From contig NZ_VOBR01000043.1 of assembly GCF_007845675.1 (NCBI RefSeq), forward strand, positions 1 to 51,774: a stretch of DNA of 51,774 nt, read 5' to 3'. Source of the DNA: Lentzea tibetensis (GTDB lineage: Bacteria; Actinomycetota; Actinomycetes; Mycobacteriales; Pseudonocardiaceae). Every line of letters begins with the position of its first letter. Positions within the stretch are counted from its first letter, which is position 1. Made by a program: the position numbers and the translations under genes. The notes beneath the pieces are model-generated. The model had not been told where the DNA came from. It did not search any database and saw nothing but the letters and a program-made list of their open reading frames with translations. Below are positions 15,303 to 24,739 of this stretch, in pieces.

Positions 15303-16577
15303 GTGACACCTGTTGGGGGCCGCTACTCGCTGCTGGAACGCATCGGCAGTGGAGCGATGGGGGTGGTCTGGAGGGCGCGGGACGAGGTGCTGGGCCGCGA
15401 GGTAGCGGTGAAACAGCTCGTCACCCCAGATCACCATCGGGCGATGCGTGAGGCGCGGAACGCCGCGCGACTGCACCACCCGCACGCCGTAGCCGTGTAC
15501 GACGTGCTCGACGACGACGAGGCGTCGTGGCTGGTCATGGAATACCTCCCGTCCCGCAGCCTCTCCGCGGTCATCGCGGAGGACGGACCGCTCACCCCGG
15601 AGGAAGCGGCGCGGATCGGCGGCCACGTGGCATCGGCACTGGCCGCCGCGCACGAGGCGGGCATCGTGCACCGCGACATCAAGCCGGGCAACGTCCTCAT
15701 CGGACGGGACGGCACCGTCAAGATCACCGACTTCGGCATCTCCCGCGCGACCGGCGACGGGACGCTGACCGAGACGGGCATGATCGCCGGAACCCCCGCC
15801 TACCTGCCACCCGAGGTCGCGCGCGGCGAGCAGCCGAACACCGCGTCGGACGTGTTCTCCCTGGGTGCGACCCTGTTCGCGGCGGTCGAGGGCACCTCGC
15901 CGTTCGGGCACAGCGACAACAGCTTCGGCCTGCTCTACCGGGCCGCCAGCGGTCTCGTGCAGGAGCCCAAGAAGGCGGGCCCGCTCACCGACACGCTCAA
16001 GCGCCTCCTGTCCGTCGACCCGGCCGCACGGCCGAGCGCGCTCGAGGCCGCCGTGCTGCTGACACCCGAGCAGATCTCCCAGCCGCTGCCGGTGCCCGCC
16101 AAGCCCCGGAGGAAGCTGCCGCGCACGCGGACCCTCGTGGTGCTCGGCGCGGTCGCGCTGCTGGCGATGTCCGGCACGGCGGCAGCGGTGTGGTGGCCCG
16201 AGCACACCGCCTCCACGTCCTCGGGTGCCCAGTTCCCGACGACGGCGCCGGAGGACAGGTTCTACTCCCCGGCCGAGGCGTCTCAGTTCGTGGCCGAGCA
16301 CTACGCCCTGCTGCCGGAGAACCCCGACCGGGCGTGGGAGAACCTCGCCCCGCAGGGCCGTCAGTCGCTGGAGGACTACCGGGCCGTGTGGAAGATCTAC
16401 GACTTCGTGGGGTGCACCGACCCGAAGACGGTGCGCAGCCACGGCCCCAACTGGGTGGTCCAGGCGAACCTCACGATGACCACCAAGCAGGGCACGGAAA
16501 AGGGCCTCTTCGAGATCGAGGTCGCGCGGATCGACAACAAGATGAAGATCTTCACGACCCCGACAAGAGTTGGTTGA
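15303..16577 (+). CDS. Ser/Thr protein kinase, third copy
   Basis: A 424-residue Hanks-type kinase closely related to those at 9811 and 11215. It has RIGSGAMGVVWRARDE, VAVKQLV, HRDIKPGNVLIG, TDFGISRATGDG and GTPAYLPPEV. One membrane helix (TLVVLGAVALLAMSGTAAAV) is near 281-300. The outer domain of about 105 residues (SPAEASQFVAEHYALLPENP ... EDYRAVWKIYDFV ... ANLTMTTKQGTEKG) resembles the ectodomain of the 11215 kinase. Overlapping nine bases downstream of the SsgA-like gene suggests coexpression. Its last 26 bp overlap the convergent PAP2-like gene. Confidence 0.95.
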   Translation: MTPVGGRYSLLERIGSGAMGVVWRARDEVLGREVAVKQLVTPDHHRAMREARNAARLHHPHAVAVYDVLDDDEASWLVMEYLPSRSLSAVIAEDGPLTPEEAARIGGHVASALAAAHEAGIVHRDIKPGNVLIGRDGTVKITDFGISRATGDGTLTETGMIAGTPAYLPPEVARGEQPNTASDVFSLGATLFAAVEGTSPFGHSDNSFGLLYRAASGLVQEPKKAGPLTDTLKRLLSVDPAARPSALEAAVLLTPEQISQPLPVPAKPRRKLPRTRTLVVLGAVALLAMSGTAAAVWWPEHTASTSSGAQFPTTAPEDRFYSPAEASQFVAEHYALLPENPDRAWENLAPQGRQSLEDYRAVWKIYDFVGCTDPKTVRSHGPNWVVQANLTMTTKQGTEKGLFEIEVARIDNKMKIFTTPTRVG

Positions 16578-17151
16578 GCGCCCAGAAGCTGCCGCCGCCC
16601 ACGACCACGCCCATGACCGAACCGGCGAGAACCTGCGCGGTCGTGTGATCGCCGAGCTCCACGCGTGACCACGCCACGAACGCCGCGGGCAACGCGATCA
16701 GCAGCAGCCACGGGCCGTAGATCAGGGCGAGCGTGACGACCGCGGCGAACGCGACCGCCGCGTGCAGCGAGATCTTCCACTTCGCGCCGAACGTGATGGC
16801 CATGCTGACCAGCAACGACGCGAACATGCTCCCGGCGAGCGCGAGCATCTGGTGCGGCGCTCCGCCGAGCACGAGGATCACCATGCCCGCCGTCAGCGAC
16901 GCCCCGGCCACGAGGAGCGGGACGAGCCTGCCCTCGCGGTTCGTGACGTGGTGGCCGTCCCACTTGCCCTGGCGTGCGCCGCGCACGATGACGGCCATCG
17001 GGATGACGCTCGCGGTCATCGCCACGACGAGGCCCCACAGCAGCGTCTGCCAGAGCCCTTCGGTGGCGGCCGCGACGGCGAACGGCAACGTGAGCACCCA
17101 GACCCACGGCGCGAGCACCTCGGTGGCGCCGCGGGCGATTCTCTTGATCAA
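16552..17151 (-). CDS. PAP2-like membrane protein
   Basis: A 199-residue membrane protein with about five helices, similar to the lipid phosphatase (PAP2) superfamily. The C-terminal motif WSRVELGDHTTAQVLAGSVM corresponds to the PAP2 signature SR-x5-H-x3-D-x3-G, but the Asp is replaced by Gln; the middle motif SGH appears as SLHAA. The remaining GRLVP segment fits motif 1. It may be a degenerate or altered-specificity member. It ends within the kinase at 15303 on the other strand and starts two bases after the response-regulator stop at 17154, so it is probably the last gene of the two-component operon. Confidence 0.75.
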   Translation of the reverse strand: MIKRIARGATEVLAPWVWVLTLPFAVAAATEGLWQTLLWGLVVAMTASVIPMAVIVRGARQGKWDGHHVTNREGRLVPLLVAGASLTAGMVILVLGGAPHQMLALAGSMFASLLVSMAITFGAKWKISLHAAVAFAAVVTLALIYGPWLLLIALPAAFVAWSRVELGDHTTAQVLAGSVMGVVVGGGSFWALNQLLSGS

Positions 17152-17153
17152 CG

Positions 17154-17804
17154 TCAGACCAGCCTGCGGTCCGTTGCCCAGCGGGACAGCTCGTAGCGGT
17201 TGGACAGCTGCGTCTTGCGCAGCACGCTCGACACGTGCGTCTCGACCGTCTTGACGCTGATGAACAGCTCGGACGCGATCTCCTTGTACGCGTACCCGCG
17301 CGCCAGCAGCCTGAGCACGTCCCGCTCGCGCGGCGTCAGCAGGTCGAGCTCGGGGTCGCTGATCGGCGCCGCACCGGGCCGGTCCGCGAACGCGTCCAGC
17401 ACGAACCCGGCGAGCCGCGGCGAGAACACCGCGTCGCCTTCGCTGACCCGCACGACGGCCTTCACCAGCTCCTGGCTGGAGATCGTCTTGGTGACGTAGC
17501 CCCGCGCACCGGCGCGGATGACGTTGATGACGTCCTCGGCGGCGTCGCTGACCGACAGCGCGAGGAACACGACCTCCTGCTTGGAGGCGCGGATCTGCCG
17601 CAGCACCTCGGCGCCGCCGCCGTCCGGCATGTGCACGTCGAGCAGCACGACGTCCGGCTTGTGGTGGTTGATCCCGGCCACGGCCTCACCGACACTGCCC
17701 GCCTCACCGACGACTTCGACCTCGTCGGTGATGCTGTCGAGCTCGGCGCGCACCCCGGCGCGGAACAACGCGTGGTCGTCCACCAGGAACACCCTGACGC
17801 TCAC
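17154..17804 (-). CDS. NarL/LuxR-type response regulator
   Basis: A 216-residue DNA-binding response regulator: receiver domain (1-120) with acidic DDHALF, phosphoacceptor in VVLLDVHMPDGGG (about 56) and Lys in GYVTKTIS, then a LuxR helix-turn-helix (LTPRERDVLRLLARGYAYKE ... VKTVETHVSSVLRKT). The start overlaps the last bases of the upstream sensor kinase (ATGA-type overlap at 17801-17804), so the pair is translationally coupled. Confidence 0.96.
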   Translation of the reverse strand: MSVRVFLVDDHALFRAGVRAELDSITDEVEVVGEAGSVGEAVAGINHHKPDVVLLDVHMPDGGGAEVLRQIRASKQEVVFLALSVSDAAEDVINVIRAGARGYVTKTISSQELVKAVVRVSEGDAVFSPRLAGFVLDAFADRPGAAPISDPELDLLTPRERDVLRLLARGYAYKEIASELFISVKTVETHVSSVLRKTQLSNRYELSRWATDRRLV

Positions 17805-18991
17805 GTCCTGGCCTCCGTCTTCCTCGGCATCTCGAGCTGCACCTCGGTCCCCTCTCCCAGGGCCGTGCGCAACCGCACCTCCCCGCCGTGCCGGTCCATC
17901 CTCCCCCGGATGGACCCGGAGAGGCCATGCCGGTCCTCCGGAACGGCGTCCGGGTCGAACCCCTTGCCCCGATCCCGCACGAACACGGTCACCTTCTCGG
18001 GCTCGACCTCGGCGTACACGCTGACCTCACTGACCCCGGCGTGCTTCGCTGCGTTGACCATCGCCTCCCGCGCGGCCTGCACGAGCGCGAACAACCCGTC
18101 CTCCAACTCGCAGTCCCCGACCACGACCTGCGGCACCGCGATGGCGAAGTCGTCCTCCACCTCGGCACAGGCCTGCGCGATCGCCAAACTGATCGTCTGC
18201 GGCTGCTCCCCCACCTCACGCCCGTACAACCAGCTGCGCAACTCCCGTTCCTGACTGCGCGCCAGCCGCTTCACCTCACGCGAACTCTCCGCCTGCTTCT
18301 GAATGAGCGCCAACGTCTGCAACACCGAGTCGTGCAGGTGAGCCGCGATCTCCGCCCGCTCCTCGGTGCGAATGCGCTTGGTGCGTTCCTCCCCGAGATC
18401 CCGGACCAACCGCATCCACAGGGGCACCGTCAACACCGCAACCCCGATGAGCGTCGCCACCACGGCCACCAACGCACCGGGCAACACGTCGAAGCTGATG
18501 TTGTTCAACAGGAACGCGGCAATCCCCACACCCACCAGCAGCGCTCCAGCGACGGCCCGCACGATCCCCGCCCTTCCCCGGCTGAGAGCACCGTCGGTCC
18601 ACCTCCTCCGCTGCGCTTCGTCGGCCTCGCGCCACACCACAGCCGCACCGACCAGCGCCACAGCGATGGGCCCGGTGATCCACGCACTGGCAGTGTTGGC
18701 CAGCAACCCGGTGAACACCGCGATCCCGAGCCCCAGCGCCGCGAGCCCAACGGCCTGCTGCCACTCCCGCCGATCGGTGACCGGCTCGGCCTCCGTGACC
18801 GGCTGCTGCTGCACGAACATCCACAGCAGCGCGTAGGCCGCAATACCGACACCACTGATGGCCGTCAAAAGGGCGAACACCGCGCGCACCCAGAAGACCG
18901 GGGCGCCGAGATGGTCAGCCAGGCCGCCTGCGACGCCCGCGACCACCCGGCCGGAACGCCTGCGGCGCATCGGCTCGATGCGTGCACTCAC
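17801..18991 (-). CDS. PspC-domain sensor histidine kinase
   Basis: A 396-residue membrane kinase. GTG at 18991 gives SARIEPMRRRRSGRVVAG, the start of the PspC domain (residues 7-65: GVAGGLADHLG ... VRAVFALLTAISGVGIAAYA). Further helices follow to about 200, then a HisKA_3 dimerisation segment (AEIAAHLHDSVLQTLALIQ, with the phosphorylated His) and a C-terminal HATPase domain (VNAAKHAG, DRGKGFDP, HGLSGSIRGRM). Such kinases pair with LuxR regulators and sense envelope stress. The divergent gene is another PspC-domain protein, supporting one regulon. No clear ribosome-binding site is seen before 18991; an upstream GTG at 19051 is less likely. Confidence 0.93.
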   Translation of the reverse strand: MSARIEPMRRRRSGRVVAGVAGGLADHLGAPVFWVRAVFALLTAISGVGIAAYALLWMFVQQQPVTEAEPVTDRREWQQAVGLAALGLGIAVFTGLLANTASAWITGPIAVALVGAAVVWREADEAQRRRWTDGALSRGRAGIVRAVAGALLVGVGIAAFLLNNISFDVLPGALVAVVATLIGVAVLTVPLWMRLVRDLGEERTKRIRTEERAEIAAHLHDSVLQTLALIQKQAESSREVKRLARSQERELRSWLYGREVGEQPQTISLAIAQACAEVEDDFAIAVPQVVVGDCELEDGLFALVQAAREAMVNAAKHAGVSEVSVYAEVEPEKVTVFVRDRGKGFDPDAVPEDRHGLSGSIRGRMDRHGGEVRLRTALGEGTEVQLEMPRKTEART

Positions 18992-19108
18992 AGTTCGATG
19001 GTCACACGAGTGAGCTGCGAAGACATCAGGGATGCCCCTGGTTGATCGCACAGGGGTGGGTGTACGGGCTCACATCCAGCGGCTTCGCACACACCCGCCA
19101 ACCCGCGA

Positions 19109-19280
19109 TGCCGAAAGCGAGCCGTCCCAAAACCAGCGATCACCGAAGGCACGATGCCGAAGGCGAGCACCCCAAGCCCGCGATGCCGCAGGCGAGCCGT
19201 CTCAAGCTTGTAGTGCCGAAGGCACGAAGCCGAAGGCGAGCACCCCAAAGCCCGCGAAGCCGAAGGCGAGCCGACCAATG
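19109..19280. repeat. degenerate GCCGAAGGCGAGC repeats
   Basis: The unit GATGCCGAAGGCGAGC (variants with GCAGGC, AAAGC or AAGCC) recurs at least five times between 19109 and 19275, twice preceded by ACCGAAGGCAC or GCCGAAGGCAC and followed alternately by CGTC and ACCCCA. It lies in the divergent promoter region between the two PspC genes and is not coding. It looks like an expanded intergenic repeat. Confidence 0.6.
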
Positions 19281-19289
19281 AAACCAGCG

Positions 19290-19421
19290 GGTGGTGGGGT
19301 CTCCGTACGGCGCAGGCGAAGCCCTGCCGCATTTCGAGGGTGGGGTCAAGACGCCTTTTTGTCTTGACCCCACCCTCGAAATGCGGCTGCCTCAGGTGCG
19401 CCGTACGGAGACCCCACCACC
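19290..19421. repeat. 132-bp inverted repeat with 25-bp and 27-bp perfect arms
   Basis: Outer arms 19290-19314 and 19397-19421 are exact reverse complements over 25 bp (core GGTGGTGGGGTCTCCG). Inner arms 19326-19352 and 19361-19387 are exact over 27 bp (core TCGAGGGTGGGGTCAAG), with an 8-nt loop GCCTTTTT. The parts between the arms do not pair well. No protein is encoded. It could be a palindromic repetitive element such as a non-autonomous transposon relic, or a very strong bidirectional hairpin; its place between two divergent promoters is odd for a terminator. Confidence 0.85.
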
Positions 19422-19570
19422 AAAGCAACCATCTACGGAAACCAGCCCGAGGCCTCCGGTGGTGCCGGGGTCCGGGGCGGAGCCCAGGCGGGGGCAGGGG
19501 CGGAGCCCCAACCAAAGGAACCCAAGAGCAGCACACAGCAATACGTCGCCAACCAACCCTGAGCCCCCGA

Positions 19571-19589
19571 ATCAGGGCTGCTCCCTGAT
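19571..19589. promoter_or_regulatory. 7-bp dyad before the PspC protein gene
   Basis: ATCAGGG (19571-19577) pairs exactly with CCCTGAT (19583-19589) around five bases, within the promoter side of the plus-strand PspC gene and overlapping an alternative ATG at 19588. A possible operator. Confidence 0.35.
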
Positions 19590-19623
19590 GTGCGCGAACA
19601 CAACGCCAGGCAAGCTCAACATC

Positions 19624-20787
19624 GTGAGCGGGACAGTCGGAGCAGCAGGCGTGGGAGACACGCTGAGAGATTTCTGGGCGCACCGACCGATCAGACCCAA
19701 GAGGGGCCGAAAGATCGGCGGCGTCGCCACGGGTATCGCACTGCGGTACCAGATCGACCCGGTGATCGTACGGATCGCCTTCGTAGCCGCAGCCCTGACA
19801 GGCGGGGCGGGCTTCCTCCTCTACGTACTCGGCTGGCTGTGGCTACCGGAAGAGGGCGACACGGTGTCGCCCGCGGAAGCACTACTCCACCGCGGCCACA
19901 GCTCGATGGCATCGGGCACCACGGTCCTCCTGGGCCTGCTGCTCTTCCCGGCGACGGGAGCCATCCTCGGCGGCGGCTTCGAGGTGTTCCTGACGGTCGC
20001 ACTCGCCGGGGCAGGCATCTACCTGCTGCAGAAGAACCGCGGCCACCTGGAACCGGCGACCATCACGACCGAGATGCCCATCACGCCGGCGCCGGGCGCA
20101 CCGAGCTGGGATCCGCTGGGCGCGGCCCCGTTCGCGTGGGACCTGCCGGAGCCGTCGGCTCCTCCGCCGCCGCCCGCGCCGAAGCGGAAGAAGTCGCGGA
20201 TCGGGCTCGCGACGCTCGGGATCGCGGTGCTGGTGGTCGCCGGGTCCGCGGTCGCGGGGGCGTGGTCGAGCTGGTTCTCGCCGGTGCACGTCATCGGGCT
20301 GATCGTGGGTGTGCTGGGGCTCGGGCTGATCGCCGGGGCGTTCGCGGGCGGTACGCGCGGGTTGATCGGGCTGGTGCTGCCGTTGTCGATCGTCGGGCTG
20401 ATCATGACGTCCGTCGAGTTCGACAGCCAGGCGCAGTTCGGCGACCTGAACGCCTCGCCGTCCTCGATCGCCGACGTGAAGGAGCGGTACGAGGTCAGCG
20501 CCGGCTCGGTCGTGCTCGACCTGCGCAAGCTGCCGAACTCGGGCGAGGTCAAGACGGCCGTCGAGGTGTCGGTCGGCGAGGCGCGGGTGCACGTGCCGAA
20601 GAACGCGGACGTGCAGGTGACGTGCGCGTCGAACGTCGGCGCCACGGTCAAGTGCCTCAACGAGTCCGCCGAGGGCAGGTCGCCGCGGCTCGACGTGACC
20701 GACAACGGGCCGGACGGGCCCGGTGGTCTGAAGATCGAGCTGGACGTCTACGCGAACGTGGGAGAGGTGAGTGTGATCCGTGACTGA
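19624..20787 (+). CDS. PspC-domain membrane protein
   Basis: A 387-residue membrane protein. The N-terminal PspC domain (about 12-75: RPKRGRKIGGVATGIALRYQ, then LLYVLGWLWLPEEGD) is followed by further hydrophobic segments at about 95-135, a Pro-rich linker, two or three more helices (about 205-280) and an extracellular C-terminal domain that looks like a beta-rich adhesin-type fold (VSAGSVVLDLRKLPNSGEVK ... VGEARVHVPKNADV). Start uncertain: GTG 19624 gives the opening expected in relatives (SGTVGAAGVGDTLRDFW); ATG 19588 is the alternative. It is divergent from the PspC sensor kinase, so it is probably a target or partner in envelope stress. Confidence 0.88.
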   Translation: MSGTVGAAGVGDTLRDFWAHRPIRPKRGRKIGGVATGIALRYQIDPVIVRIAFVAAALTGGAGFLLYVLGWLWLPEEGDTVSPAEALLHRGHSSMASGTTVLLGLLLFPATGAILGGGFEVFLTVALAGAGIYLLQKNRGHLEPATITTEMPITPAPGAPSWDPLGAAPFAWDLPEPSAPPPPPAPKRKKSRIGLATLGIAVLVVAGSAVAGAWSSWFSPVHVIGLIVGVLGLGLIAGAFAGGTRGLIGLVLPLSIVGLIMTSVEFDSQAQFGDLNASPSSIADVKERYEVSAGSVVLDLRKLPNSGEVKTAVEVSVGEARVHVPKNADVQVTCASNVGATVKCLNESAEGRSPRLDVTDNGPDGPGGLKIELDVYANVGEVSVIRD

Positions 20788-20971
20788 CGGCGAGATCAAG
20801 CGGCCGGTCGACCTGGTGGGACTGCTGTTCGGACTGGGCGCGTTGGGCGCGTCGGCGTTCATCCTCACCGACGGGGCGTTCTCCTTCGACCCGCGCTGGG
20901 CGCTCGCGACGATCGCGGTCGTGATCGGAGTCGGGCTCCTGGCGAACTCACTCAGACGCCGCCGCAACTAA
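20780..20971 (+). CDS. small membrane protein coupled to PspC gene
   Basis: A 63-residue protein with two hydrophobic segments (LVGLLFGLGALGASAFIL and ALATIAVVIGVGLLANSL) and a basic C-terminus (RRRRN). Its GTG overlaps the end of the PspC gene by eight bases and has GGAGAGG upstream, so translation is coupled. It probably acts with the PspC protein; no named family recognised. Confidence 0.8.
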   Translation: MTDGEIKRPVDLVGLLFGLGALGASAFILTDGAFSFDPRWALATIAVVIGVGLLANSLRRRRN

Positions 20972-20982
20972 GAGAGACAAGG

Positions 20983-21011
20983 AAAGGGCCGCCTCGCTGA
21001 GGCGGCCCTTT
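20983..21011. terminator. bidirectional terminator, PspC operon and guaA
   Basis: AAAGGGCCGCCTC (20983-20995) pairs perfectly with GAGGCGGCCCTTT (20999-21011) with a 3-nt loop. T runs on one side and A runs on the other make it a rho-independent terminator in both directions for two convergent genes. Confidence 0.9.
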
Positions 21012-21016
21012 TCACG

Positions 21017-22576
<1,560 letters not shown>

Positions 22577-22585
22577 CGCGCAAGG

Positions 22586-23284
22586 ATGTCAGATGTGGAA
22601 CGAGAACTCTTGACCGGTGGCGGCCTCAACCAGGTGTTCAAGGTCGGTGACGCGGTGCACCGGCCGGTCGCGTCGTGGACGCCGCGGGTGCACGAGTTGC
22701 TGGGAGTCTTGGCACCGCTCGGTTTCACCCCGAACGTGCACGGCGTCCAGGACGGCCTCGAGGTGCTCGACTTCATGCCGGGTGAGGTTGGCCACCCGCC
22801 GCTGCCGCCGCACCTGCGCGGTGACGACGTGCTGGTCGAGGCGGCCCGGATGCTGCGGCAGATGCACGACGCGTCGGTGGGCCTGGTCGACCGGGACGGC
22901 TGGCAGTTCGAGCGGCGCGAACCCGCCGAGGTGATCTGCCACGGCGACTTCGCGTCGTACAACATCGTGTTCGCCGACGGGCGCCCGGCCGGGGTGATCG
23001 ACTTCGACACTGCGCACCCGGCGCCGCGCTGGTGGGACGTCAGCTACGCGTGCATGACGTTCACACTGGACTTCGGCACGCCCGCCGAGCAGCTGCGGCG
23101 CATGGAGCTGTTCTGCGTCTCATATGGCTGCACGACCGACGGCCTGATCGACCAGATCCTCGTCCGACTGGACGACATGGTGCACATGATCAGGGAGAAC
23201 CCGGCGTTCGTGATCCAGCGCGCGGAGAAACACGACGAGCACTATCTGCGGCTGACCGAGTACGTGCAGGCAAACCTGGCCTAA
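22586..23284 (+). CDS. APH-family phosphotransferase
   Basis: A 232-residue aminoglycoside-phosphotransferase/choline-kinase fold protein. It opens with a short N-lobe ([20 protein letters not shown]), then LHR-like RQMHDASVG, the catalytic motif [14 protein letters not shown] (Brenner motif H-x-D-x5-N) and [19 protein letters not shown] (the DxD-type metal motif). The substrate may be a small molecule such as homoserine, choline or an antibiotic; family members near no resistance context are often metabolic. An aldehyde dehydrogenase gene follows nine bases later, so both are probably one transcript. The start is nine bases from guaA. Confidence 0.9.
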   Translation: MSDVERELLTGGGLNQVFKVGDAVHRPVASWTPRVHELLGVLAPLGFTPNVHGVQDGLEVLDFMPGEVGHPPLPPHLRGDDVLVEAARMLRQMHDASVGLVDRDGWQFERREPAEVICHGDFASYNIVFADGRPAGVIDFDTAHPAPRWWDVSYACMTFTLDFGTPAEQLRRMELFCVSYGCTTDGLIDQILVRLDDMVHMIRENPAFVIQRAEKHDEHYLRLTEYVQANLA

Positions 23285-23293
23285 CGTGGACGC

Positions 23294-24739
23294 ATGGACG
23301 CGTTCACCCCGCAGCCCAGGCCGTGCTGGATCGCCGGCCGCCCCGAGCAGGGCGAGCAGGCGCTGCCGGTACGCCACCCGTTCGACGGGACCGAGGTCGC
23401 CTCGGTGGCGGTTCCCGGCCCGGAGCAGATCGAGCGCGCGGTCGCCGCCGCGGCCGCGGTCGCCAAGGAGTTCCGCCGCACCCCGGCGCACGAGCGCGCC
23501 ACCGCGCTGATGCACGTGTCGGACGCGCTGCGCGAGCGCGCCGAGGAGATCGCCGAGACGATCACCGCCGAGAACGGCAAACCGCTGAAGTGGGCGGAGA
23601 TCGAGGTCTCGCGCGCGGTGAACACGTTCCGCTTCGCCGCGGAGGAAGCACGCCGGTTCACCGGCGGGCTGCAGCGCTTGGACACCGACCCGAACGGCGT
23701 CGGCAGGATGGCGCTCATCCGCCACGTGCCGCGCGGCCCCGTGCTCGCCGTGGCGCCGTTCAACTTCCCGCTGAACCTGGTGGCGCACAAGGTCGCGCCC
23801 GCGCTGGCGGTCGGCGCGCCGGTGATCGTGAAACCCGCGTCCGCGACGCCGCTGTCGGCGTTGCTGCTCGGTGAGATCCTGGCCGAGACCGATCTGCCCG
23901 CCGGTGCTTTCTCGGTGCTTCCCGTACCGGGCAAGGCGATGGACGTGCTGGTGCGCGACCCGCGACTGCCGGTGATCTCGTTCACCGGCTCGACGTCGGT
24001 CGGCTGGTCGCTGATGGACGCCGCGCCGCGCAAGCACGTCGTGATGGAGCTGGGCAGCAACAGCGCCGCCATCGTCTGTCGTGATTGGACGGACCTGGAC
24101 CACGCCGCGGCGCGCATCGCGACGTTCGGCAACTACCAAGCAGGCCAGTCGTGCATCGCCGTGCAACGCGTGATCGTGGACGCCTCGGTGGCCGCGGACT
24201 TCGTGCCGAAGCTGGTGTCCGCGGTGTCCGCGCTGCGCACCGGCGACCCGCACGACCCCGAGGTCGAGGTCGGCCCGCTGATCGACGAGGACAACGCGCG
24301 CCGCGTCGAAGACTGGATCAACGCGGCCGTCGACGGCGGCGCCGCGCTGCTGACCGGCGGCAAGCGCACCGGCACGTCGATCGAGCCGACCGTGCTGCGC
24401 GACGTGCCGTTCGACTCCCAGGTGTGGCGCGACGAGGTGTTCGGCCCGGTGCTCGTGGTGTCCGTCGTGTCGGACGTCGCGGAGGCGTTCGAGCAGGCCA
24501 ACGACACCGACTACGGCCTGCAGGCGGGCGTGTTCACCCGCGACGTGCAGGTCGCGTTCGACGCCGCCGCGTCGCTGGAGGTCGGTGGCGTGATCATCGG
24601 CGACGTGCCGTCGTACCGCGCGGACCAGATGCCTTACGGCGGCGTGAAGGGGTCCGGCACGGGGCGCGAGGGCGTGCGGTCCGCGATGGAGGACTTCACC
24701 GAGGAGCGCGTCACCGTGCTCACCGGCATTCAGCTGTAG
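23294..24739 (+). CDS. NAD(P)-dependent aldehyde dehydrogenase
   Basis: A 481-residue member of the aldehyde dehydrogenase superfamily that oxidises an aldehyde to an acid in the cytoplasm. Signature residues are visible: FNFPLN with Asn157, VIVKPAS (cofactor), FTGSTSVG, Glu252 in VMELGSNSAA, the nucleophile Cys287 in QAGQSCIAVQR, and EVFGPVLVVSVV. The motif around the Cys (GQSCIAVQR) is typical of sulfolactaldehyde/succinate-semialdehyde/glyceraldehyde types, so the true substrate is open. The last ten bases overlap the convergent FAD-monooxygenase gene. Confidence 0.95.
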   Translation: MDAFTPQPRPCWIAGRPEQGEQALPVRHPFDGTEVASVAVPGPEQIERAVAAAAAVAKEFRRTPAHERATALMHVSDALRERAEEIAETITAENGKPLKWAEIEVSRAVNTFRFAAEEARRFTGGLQRLDTDPNGVGRMALIRHVPRGPVLAVAPFNFPLNLVAHKVAPALAVGAPVIVKPASATPLSALLLGEILAETDLPAGAFSVLPVPGKAMDVLVRDPRLPVISFTGSTSVGWSLMDAAPRKHVVMELGSNSAAIVCRDWTDLDHAAARIATFGNYQAGQSCIAVQRVIVDASVAADFVPKLVSAVSALRTGDPHDPEVEVGPLIDEDNARRVEDWINAAVDGGAALLTGGKRTGTSIEPTVLRDVPFDSQVWRDEVFGPVLVVSVVSDVAEAFEQANDTDYGLQAGVFTRDVQVAFDAAASLEVGGVIIGDVPSYRADQMPYGGVKGSGTGREGVRSAMEDFTEERVTVLTGIQL

